In this document: positions 57,107 to 64,000 of the stretch, one piece after another | Position numbering within the stretch: the first letter of the stretch is position 1 | Layout of the letters: every line of letters starts with the position of its first letter | DNA from: Capsaspora owczarzaki ATCC 30864 | Lineage: Eukaryota; Opisthokonta; Filasterea | NCBI RefSeq assembly: GCF_000151315.2 | Contig: NW_011887303.1 | Coordinates: forward strand, 891,503 to 955,502 | Direction: 5' to 3' | DNA length: 64,000 nucleotides | Translations under genes and position numbers: made by a program | The notes under the pieces: model-generated | The model's input: only the letters and a program-made list of their open reading frames with translations | Database searches by the model: none | What the model was told of the DNA's origin: nothing

Positions 57107-58318
57107 TTACCACACCACTGGTCGGAAATCAACAAACGCCGGGTTGTTGAGACGCACAGTGGACGTGCCCATTGTTTGCAGAAGGCCTGAAATCCAGTCA
57201 ATGTGCAGAATGGTGACTGTGCTCGCGCCTTGATTGGCAACCACCATCCAGTTGCCGACGGGGTCGATAGCGAACGACCGAGGCATGTTGATGCCTCCGT
57301 TGCCAAATTCCCAGCCGAGCGGGGAGAGCAGACCTGTGGCAGCATCCACGGCAAACATGGCAATGCTGTTGTGCCCTCGGTTGGAGCAGTAGACGAATCG
57401 GCCATCGGGGGAGATGTGCACCTCCGCGCCAGTGTTGAGACTCGCGTTGAAGGAATCGGGAATGGTGGACAGCGTTTGCAGCAGCGACAGCTCGCCCGTG
57501 GGCGCGACTGCCAGCGTCAGCACGGTGCTGCCGGTCTCACAGATGAGATATGCAACGTCAGAGTACGCCTGGAAGACAATGTGGCGCGGGCCGCAGCCTG
57601 CAAAGACCTTGAAGGTGGGTGCGGTCGCAAGCGGGGCGAGCTCGCCCGACAGCGGGTCGAACGTGTACTGCGCGACGTAATCCGAGCCCAGGAAGGGCGT
57701 ATAGATGTAGTTGCCCAGATGGCGTGTTGCCATCATGTGAGCGTTCTGCCCATCTTGCCGCACGGCATAGGCCTTGTCTGAGATTGCATTGCCGGGTACG
57801 GAAATGTTGTAGATGGCAGTGACGCCGTCGTCGTAGTTGGCGACGAACGCAAAGCGGCCCGACGGGTGGATCATCAAGTGGCACGGCGCGCCGCCATAGG
57901 ACGGGCTCGGGTTGCCTCTGACGTCAAAGTTGAGCGAGAGCGGCGCGACGGGAGCGAGGGTGACGACCTGGCCTTGGGGGCTGAGCTCCTGGACGGCGTA
58001 CGCGACAGACTGGTTGGTCGGGTGCCAAGCGACCCACGACGCGTTGGTCCCAGTGTGGCTCTCGACGAGCTCGACGACGGCGCCCTCCGACGGGATGAGC
58101 GCGAGCGTCAGGGTGAAGTTGGCATAGCCCGAGACGACCACGTAGAGCGGGCTTTCGTCCCCGTCGCCGTCGCCGCCGCCCTGTCGTTGTGCTTGGTGCG
58201 GTGCAGTGACCTTGTTCTTGGCGAGCTGGAGCAGGTCGTTGGCCACGGTCGAGTGCGCGAGGACGAGCGCCAGCGCCAATGCAAACCCTGCAAACACCAG
58301 CACCAGCAGCGGTCGCAT
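57107..58318 (-). CDS. Secreted seven-bladed beta-propeller lactonase (6-phosphogluconolactonase-like)
   Basis: A single exon of 403 residues. The N-terminus MRPLLVLVFAGFALALALVL is a clear signal peptide. The body has repeating beta-propeller blades with lactonase-family signatures: GAPCHLMIHPSGRFAFVANY, GCGPRHIVFQ, AEVHISPDGRFVYCSNRGHN and FGNGGINMPRSFAIDPVGNW followed by VVANQGASTVTIL. Several NxS/T sites are present. The family includes bacterial 6-phosphogluconolactonase (Pgl/YbhE) and fungal carboxy-cis,cis-muconate cyclase. A signal peptide argues against the cytosolic pentose-phosphate role, so an extracellular or periplasm-like lactone substrate is more likely (inference). Confidence 0.85.
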   Translation of the reverse strand: MRPLLVLVFAGFALALALVLAHSTVANDLLQLAKNKVTAPHQAQRQGGGDGDGDESPLYVVVSGYANFTLTLALIPSEGAVVELVESHTGTNASWVAWHPTNQSVAYAVQELSPQGQVVTLAPVAPLSLNFDVRGNPSPSYGGAPCHLMIHPSGRFAFVANYDDGVTAIYNISVPGNAISDKAYAVRQDGQNAHMMATRHLGNYIYTPFLGSDYVAQYTFDPLSGELAPLATAPTFKVFAGCGPRHIVFQAYSDVAYLICETGSTVLTLAVAPTGELSLLQTLSTIPDSFNASLNTGAEVHISPDGRFVYCSNRGHNSIAMFAVDAATGLLSPLGWEFGNGGINMPRSFAIDPVGNWMVVANQGASTVTILHIDWISGLLQTMGTSTVRLNNPAFVDFRPVVW

Positions 58319-58526
58319 TCAACAAAGAGGGGTTTTCAACAAAGAAAGAGTGTATACACAAGGAATGAGTGGCATTGAAGGAGAGGGAAGTCGTGGGGGG
58401 GGTGGTTGAGGGATGAGGGATGGCTGAATTTCTATTGATTTTCCATTGAGAATCAAAATCTCAGTCCTTTTTTTTTATTACTTTTGTTATTCTTTCAAAT
58501 ACTTTGTGTTTGTCATTTATTTCACA
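58319..58526. promoter_or_regulatory. Divergent 208-bp region between lactonase and eIF3k
   Basis: The starts face outwards with 208 bp between. G-rich at 58395-58405, T-rich near 58469-58500. A bidirectional promoter is inferred from position. Confidence 0.35.
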
Positions 58527-58899
58527 ATGTCTCAGACGACGCAAGCACAGAAGGAGCAGCAGCTGAAGGAGCAGCAGAAGGAGCAGCAGCAACAGCAGCT
58601 TGCATTGCCAGTGGCGCCTGCACTGCCAGCGGGTGCTGCTGATCTGCGCGAGCTGCTCAAGGGCACTGATCGATACAACCCTACGCACATTGAGCGCCTC
58701 GAAAAGTACATCCAGGAGCAGGTAATATAGCAGTGGAACGAGCGAGAGCGGAGGCCAGAGCGAGGAGGCTACAGAGGATGTTGGGAAACGAGTCAGTTTC
58801 ACCCCCTCCACCGCGTCCGTCCGGTCTGACAAGGCATAGAGCGAGAGGTGTGCGACAAGTAGATGGGGGGCGGGGCAGCATGACTGGCACGCGAGCGAC

Positions 58900-58943
<44 letters not shown>

Positions 58944-60390
58944 AACTGGAGATCTCGGCTTCCTCCTCTCTCTCACTCACTCTCACTCTCGGTCTCTCAC
59001 TTCTCGCTCACACTCAGCTGTTGTCGCATTCGTCAAACAAAGATCCACACGCTTGAAAGTTGCATTCGGAAATCCTCGCTTTTTGAAACAAAGAGTCCAG
59101 CAAATCAAAGCCAACGAAAAACAAAAAAGTATACGACGGAAAAAGCACATGGCTGAGCATTGCATTGCATTGGGATTGCATTGGCATTGCATTGGGATTT
59201 TGTATGGAGGGATGCATTGGGGATTGCATTATTGAGAGGTGTTTGGGATTGCATTGGGAGGTGTTTGGGGGGCCAAATTCAATCAATCATTCAAATGGTG
59301 ATTGATCATTGAGCCGTCTTGGAGAGAGAGACAACTGAAGATCGTCGCTCTCTCTCTGTGTCTGTGCTCCGATGTCGCAATCGCTCGTACATCAACATGA
59401 ACAGCAAACATCATTCGTAAGCTTTACTAACTCAAACCCTTTTAAAAAAAAATCCCTGCCAATCCAGGTCACCGACGGAACGTACGACTTCGAGTCCAAC
59501 CTCGCCTTGCTGCGACTCTACCAGTTCCACCCGACCAAGGTCAACGCTGACGCATCTGCCCAGGTCTTGCTCAAGATGTTGCTCGTCCTCCCGGCTGGCG
59601 ATTATGCCTCCAGCCTCTTCCTGCTGTCCGACAAGCTGGTACGTGTTAATGCAGAGTTTTTTTTTTTTTTTTTCCTTTCTTTATCTTACTCTCAATCTAT
59701 CTTTTTTGCGTTTGAGATGCCCCGTGTCTCACTCGGTTGCTTTGTTTTCTTGACTCCTGGCCGTACTCTGGCATCACCATGACTCAGCAAGCGGACGAGT
59801 CCATCAAGAACATTGTCGCCGCCGCCCACCACCTCGAGGCTGCTCAGTTCATTCAATTCTGGTCACTCGTGAACGCCACCCCCAAGATCAAGCAGCTGAT
59901 GCCCTCCTTTGCCGACGAGGCCCGAAAGTGTATGTTGCTGCTGCTTCTGCTGAAAAAAAAAATCGGTGCAAAAAAATCCTCGCGCTCTTCCTCTTATGTC
60001 GCTCACCCGCCTAACCCCCCCCCCGTTTTTTTCCCTCCATCTAGTTATTGCGCACATCCTCTCCGTCTCGGCACAGAGCATGGACCAGCTCCTCCTGTCC
60101 AAGTTCCTCGACTTGCAAGCAGGAGCTTTCGACTCGTTTGTCGCTGCGCAAGGGTGGGCAGTCGAGCGGGACGCTGTTTCGTTCGGCGTCAACAAGGATA
60201 ACCAGGCCAAGAGCAAGAACATTTCCGAAAAGATTCCGTTTAACAGTACGTGGTTGGTGGCTTTGAATTGTGGATTGTTTCGTACCCCGAAATTGAAACG
60301 TCCTGGTTTCTCACTCGGCGCCTCTCCCTCTTTGTGTGTTTTTGTTGTTTCCTAGACTTGACAAAACTGCTGGGACAAGCCTTTGCTTAA
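58527..60390 (+). CDS. EIF3K: Translation initiation factor 3 subunit K
   Basis: Exons 58527-58721, 59468-59638, 59788-59929, 60045-60245 and 60356-60390 give 247 residues. It is a peripheral PCI/winged-helix subunit of eIF3. After a Gln/Lys-rich N-terminal extension (KEQQLKEQQKEQQQQQ, absent in human eIF3k) the conserved protein begins at LRELLKGTDRYNPTHIERLE, then TYDFESNLALLRLYQFHPTK, FIQFWSLVNA, FADEARKFIAHILSVSAQSM and the C-terminal NISEKIPFNNLTKLLGQAFA. The last exon is only 35 nt. Intron 1 (746 bp) is long for this window. Confidence 0.93.
58722..59467. repeat. eIF3k intron 1 with (GA)n and GCATTGGGATT-type tandem repeats
   Basis: An AG repeat at about 58905-58938, CT/TCAC-rich sequence to about 59010, then about 100 bp (59155-59260) built from irregular repeats of GCATTG and GGGATTGCATT. 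No exon is seen. Confidence 0.8.
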
Positions 60391-60586
60391 ATTTCATAGT
60401 TGCTGAGATTTGTTGCCTTTTGCGTTGTGTGGTTTTGTGTGTGTGCGGTGTTTGTTTCTTGTCGTTGGAATGAAATTCTATCTGAAAATGCATGCAAGCT
60501 TCCATCTTTGATTTTCGTCAAGACCTGCTGACAGCAACACAAAGTGACACGCTCGAGTTCCCAAAAAAAAACGCTGCACACGCACG

Positions 60587-61741
60587 TCAATTCGTCGCGT
60601 TCAGGCTGTCGGCGGCGCGCTGCTGCAAATACTTGGCCTCTTGGTCCTCGTCTGGATCGCTCTCGTCGTCACTACTGCTTTGCTGGGCTGCTGTGGCAGC
60701 GGCGTCGTCGTCCTCCAGACGCATTCGGACAGTTTTGCGCACAGTGTGCTCCTCATTGGGATCGACCTCCAGGCCGACAAAGTCGGACAGAAAATCGACA
60801 ATCTTGTCCACATTCTTGCCTTGGCCAAGCGAGTAGGTGTCAGTGAGAGGAACGACCGCGCCAGTGTTCAAAACCAGCTCTGCTCGAAAGCACAGCTGGC
60901 TAAAGCCGCCAAAGCCAAGCGCGTGTTGGCCCACAATGACTTCGTCCACGTCTGCAATCTGGACGACATAGCGCGCGCGTGTCCAATCGATAAAGTTGTA
61001 CCGGCGCATGCTGATCTGGCCTGCACGTCGACAGAAGCGGGGGAGGTCAAGCGCACAAGTCAGGCGATGTGTGCGTTCCAAAACGCAAAGTCAAAGCTGG
61101 CATACACGTACCTGCAGATTTATCAACAATCACCTCTTCCCAGAGCTCCATATTGGAGACTCCGAGGAAGGCGCAGAACAGCACTTGCACGACTCGCCAG
61201 AACAGCGTTGTCGGATTGAACATGAACAGCAGCACTCCGAACGAGAGGAAGGCTGGTAAACGACGAACATCCACGAAGGATGACATCCCCAAGACAGTCC
61301 GCGTCGCAGCCCATGTGTGGATGCATTGGACATGTTCCGTGTAAGATTCAGAATTCCGACATATGTAATGGTGGTGGGTCAAAAGCAATAGAAAACGCCA
61401 GCAGAACAGGTGAGCGTTGAAACATTCGCACACACAAATTTCGCAAGTCGTCCCGTTCATTCATGCTGCAAGAGGTGAGCTTGGTTGACTATACCTCCGA
61501 GAGTCACCCAGGACCGCGCGGATGGCCGGTGCTTGAGCGTGACGCTGGTTGCAGTGCAAGAAGTGACGTTGAGATACGTCCCAAAGCGAGCGAGCTGCTC
61601 TGTGCGGCCAAGACCGACCGTCTTTGGCGACATGACCGATGACGATGAGGATGAGGATGCAGCGGCGGCGGTGGCTGCGGTGGCTGCGGTGGCGGGCGTG
61701 TTGCCCGGTCGACGCTCGCGGAGCTGTCCTGCCGTTGACAT
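60587..61741 (-). CDS. CYBC1: CYBC1/EROS-like protein (cytochrome b-245 chaperone 1 homologue)
   Basis: Exons 61495-61741, 61112-61252 and 60587-61020 give about 273 residues (human 187). The conserved core is LHL-like LTLKHRPSARSW before a hydrophobic segment (FLSFGVLLFMFNPTTLFWRV), then the family signature SNMELWEEVIVDKSAG, aligned with human QNLEDWEEAIFDKSTG. DVDEVIVGQHALGFGGFSQL and AVVPLTDTYSLGQGKNVDKI follow, matching the human DV-V...GKGY...PLT region, ending in an acidic Ser/Asp tail (SSSDDESDPDEDQEA). In mammals EROS is an ER membrane chaperone for gp91phox (NOX2) and P2X7. The assignment is by order of motifs and similar spacing. The N-terminal Ala/Ser-rich extension is extra. Confidence 0.78.
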
Positions 61742-62119
61742 TGTGGGTTGTTAGACTGGACCGAAACAGTATTGGTAGTGAGTGCTTGGATAGGAATAGG
61801 AATTCAAAAGAGGATTCATGGGAGGTATGGAGGATGGATGGGTAGGGTTGGATGAAAAAGGTTGGCGGACATCTCACTCGCTCAGAGCAAGGTGCAAGCA
61901 ACCACTACGATGGTGCGTAGAGAAGGACAGTCGATTCAGAAGGATGAACGAAAATAAGAGCAAGAAAGATCAACTTCCTTGAGCTTGTTTTTGAACTGGT
62001 ACAAGACGACCAAAAGAACAAAAGAACAAACAAACAACAATAATAGCATTTACAAGACAGACACAAGGTCCCCACCGGCATAGGCGAAGGCTCAAAAAAA
62101 ACAAGCAGCACTCGCAGCG
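61742..62119. other. Spacer between CYBC1-like start and GNAT stop
   Basis: 378 bp, mixed composition, with an AAAGAACAAACAAACAACAA stretch at 62018-62042. No gene is seen. Confidence 0.5.
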
Positions 62120-63223
62120 CTAGCAGAACGCGCTTGGGCAGGAGAAGGACTTGACAATGTCGGTGAGAATGACATTCTGAGACGTGCCGTCAATCGGATG
62201 CGCGCCTGCATCTTCAAAGCCCATGGTTTCCCAGAAAATGTCAAGATCGCTCGTTGACCACATGTACTTGCCGTCCTTGGTTTCCACATGCCGCCGCAGC
62301 GCGCGGACGACGTTGCTGCCGTAACCTGCAGTGCATGAAGAAGGTCTTCTGGTCAGTGCAACTCGAGATATTGACAGCAAAACACACCTCCAGCTTTGAC
62401 TGAATAGATTGACAATCTTCTTGGGCATCACTGATCATGGCACAGGGCACACTGACGGACGCAAAGTTGCAAAAACCCGAATCGCAGAGCACTAAACCTC
62501 AAAACCCTCAAAACCTCGCCCCTTCGCATCGAAGCAGGATCTGCCCTGCAATGAAGGAATTCGCCATAGGCTCTGCATGCATCATCAGACAGCCCTCATA
62601 AGTGTACAGGTCACACCCGAATCGAACCAAGGCTTAACCAAAGCGTGACGAACGTCTGAGTTCAGTTTGAGCTGTTTTGGTGCTGAGTAGATTTTACCAT
62701 TCTCGCGGTTTGCTGGGAGGACTGCAATGTGACAGAGTCGCCATGCATCGCTGCTGTTGGAGTTGGTTGCTTGTGCGCCTTGGCCTTGAGCACCGAGTCC
62801 CGATGGGAGCGGCTGCCGGGCGATCGAACCTGCGCCAACGAGCCCGGCTGGAGCCACAAGCGCATCGACCCGCGCCGCAATTGAAGCGAGGCTCGCATTG
62901 CTACTGGACGTGTGTGCGGTAGAGGTCACTGCGCGGGCAATCTCGTGGAGCAGCGACGGAGCGGCCGCAGCGAGCGCGTGCAGATTGGGACGCGCGGTTC
63001 CAGCAGGCAGCAGGAAGGCGCCAACATGCAGCGCATCAGCAGCAGCAGTAGAAGTAGTAGAGGCAGCAGCAGCAGCAGGAGTGGCTGTGGCTGCGCGGTG
63101 GACTGCCTGGGCGAGCGTCGATTGGGACGCATGAGCGACTGGCGCGTGGTCGGCAAGCAGCGTCGCGCGGAGGAAGACGAGGCGAGCGAGGTGGACGTCG
63201 ACCGGAGCCACTGTGGCGAGCAT
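62120..63223 (-). CDS. GNAT-family N-acetyltransferase
   Basis: Exons 62698-63223 and 62120-62325 join at ATG-G|GT to give 243 residues. Acetyl-CoA-binding motif A spans the join: LCHIAVLPANRENGYGSNVV followed by RALRRHV, fitting the AVLPxxRGxGxGxxLV pattern of GNAT enzymes. Then comes the usual C-terminal TSDLDIFWETMGFEDAG (compare N...FYEKLGF). The first 150 residues hold VDVHLARLVFLRATLLADHA and long Ala/Ser/Thr-rich low-complexity inserts. The substrate is unknown. Without the splice the first exon reads on into an unrelated tail, so the intron is needed to see the domain. Confidence 0.7.
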
Positions 63224-63639
63224 CTCTTTGTATAATGTGCAATGTGTGAGAGTGGGAGTGAGCGTGTATGTCGAGTGTGGAGTGTGTGCAGTAGAGTCGG
63301 AGTGGAACTGGAACAGAATGGAAAACTGAGGCGATTGCCATTTATAGGCAGCTCAGACGCTGAGACGCGCGCCAAAGCATAATATAGCAACTTTTTTTCA
63401 ACCCAACAGTTTGGAGAGTGGAGCTCTGCTCGAACATAGGGATCGACAGTCGTGCGCTCTCCTCCATTCTTTCATTCATGCTCGTCCTAATATTCCAATC
63501 CATGGTGATCCGTATTGGATCTTGTTGCTCCACGTATTGGATCTTGTTGCTCCACGTATTGGATCTTGTTGCTCCAATCTCAATCTCAGTCAGTCTCAGT
63601 CAGTCTCAGTCCTTTTTTTTCACGTTGCCCGCTTTGCAC
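63224..63639. promoter_or_regulatory. Divergent intergenic region with a 22-bp tandem repeat
   Basis: About 416 bp between the GNAT start and the next plus-strand start. TATTGGATCTTGTTGCTCCA repeats in tandem (unit 22 bp) about three times at 63512-63573, followed by AGTCAGTCTC repeats at 63584-63612. Shared promoters are inferred only from the divergent layout. Confidence 0.55.
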
Positions 63640-64000
63640 ATGTCGACGTTGCCGCTGCGCAGCCCCGCGGTCGGGTCGACTTCCGCCCTCCGACGCACAC
63701 CCGCTGCTGCTGCTGTGTCTGCTGGTATTCCAGGCATGGGCATTGGGATGGGCATTGACGCTGCGCTCCCGTCGCCAGCAGTCCAGCGCGAGTCGGCGCG
63801 ATCGCTCTTCCTCCGAAAGGCCGCCCAGTCGCAGTCGCAGTCCAACTCGCAGCCATTCCAGACACCACTCCGCCAGCCTCAACTTCAGTCTCATTCTCAA
63901 TCTCATTCTCAATCTCATTCTCAGCCCCAGCCTCAGTCGCAGCCCCAGCGCGGCTTGTTCAGCTACGCGGACGAGGACGAGCTCTTTCCACGCGCGGCGT
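63640..64000 (+). CDS. 5' end of an unknown Gln/Ser-rich protein (partial)
   Basis: The frame opens at ATG 63640 (MSTLPLRSPAVGSTSALRRT) and stays open to the window end, 120 codons. It has Ala runs, a GMGIGMGID stretch, SARSLFLRKAAQS, then QSHSQSHSQPQPQSQ low complexity, and ends FSYADEDELFPRAA. I do not recognise the family; the short motifs at either side of the repeats look constrained. The gene continues past base 64000. Confidence 0.6.
   Translation, partial: MSTLPLRSPAVGSTSALRRTPAAAAVSAGIPGMGIGMGIDAALPSPAVQRESARSLFLRKAAQSQSQSNSQPFQTPLRQPQLQSHSQSHSQSHSQPQPQSQPQRGLFSYADEDELFPRAA

Noticed and set aside
59155-59260. GCATTGGGATT repeats as an interstitial telomere
   Set aside because: The unit is irregular and does not match TTAGGG or other common telomere repeats.

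Overview
This is a compact, intron-rich eukaryotic nuclear segment. Nearly every recognisable gene is split by GT-AG introns, mostly 60-150 bp with a pyrimidine-rich 3' end. Intergenic gaps are often only 90-500 bp, coding third positions are GC-rich, and introns and spacers are full of poly(A/T) runs and microsatellites. The gene set points to a unicellular relative of animals (Holozoa): a GPCR kinase of the GRK4/5/6 type, an EROS/CYBC1-like protein, LST2/ZFYVE28, a TMEM177-like protein and a DH-PH-C2 RhoGEF. The alpha-tubulin has Arg at the usual K40 acetylation position and ends in Phe, which would suit a lineage without flagella such as a filasterean. The species assignment is inference.

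Left accessory region (1-21 kb). A partial minus-strand secreted LRR gene (1-1140) has exactly one 72-nt phase-2 exon per repeat. A plus-strand P-loop NTPase gene (3120-5868) resembles Crinkler/RHS-type proteins. A GMF-like ADF-homology gene, a coiled-coil protein and a YdjM-like membrane hydrolase follow. From 11.7 to 15.6 kb lies a more AT-rich patch with short orphan frames, a repeated 12-bp motif in both orientations that looks like transposon ends, a membrane-anchored P-loop NTPase and a perfect 14-bp-stem palindrome. Then come the cytosolic Fe-S assembly gene CIAO3/Nar1 and a decayed LRR-coiled-coil-kinase locus (18.8-20.4 kb), again with one repeat per exon (84 nt).

Core region (21-64 kb). 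In order: RhoGEF (DH-PH-C2), acetylpolyamine amidohydrolase/HDAC-like enzyme, TMEM177-like zinc peptidase, PRMT, a disordered protein with a possible RPA-binding motif, alpha-tubulin, LST2 (broken by a 100-N assembly gap and an in-frame TAG), SF3B2, ALG2, a tandem-CH spectrin-family actin binder, succinyl-CoA:3-ketoacid CoA-transferase (OXCT1), a fold-III PLP enzyme related to D-serine dehydratase, GRK, a secreted beta-propeller lactonase, eIF3k, CYBC1-like, a GNAT acetyltransferase, and the 5' end of an unknown gene running off the window.

Most genes are unrelated housekeeping functions and form no pathway cluster. Several pairs are divergent with 170-430 bp between starts and probably share promoter regions. 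Exon boundaries were placed by hand from splice consensus, reading phase and family conservation. For most multi-exon genes the summed exon lengths are a multiple of three.
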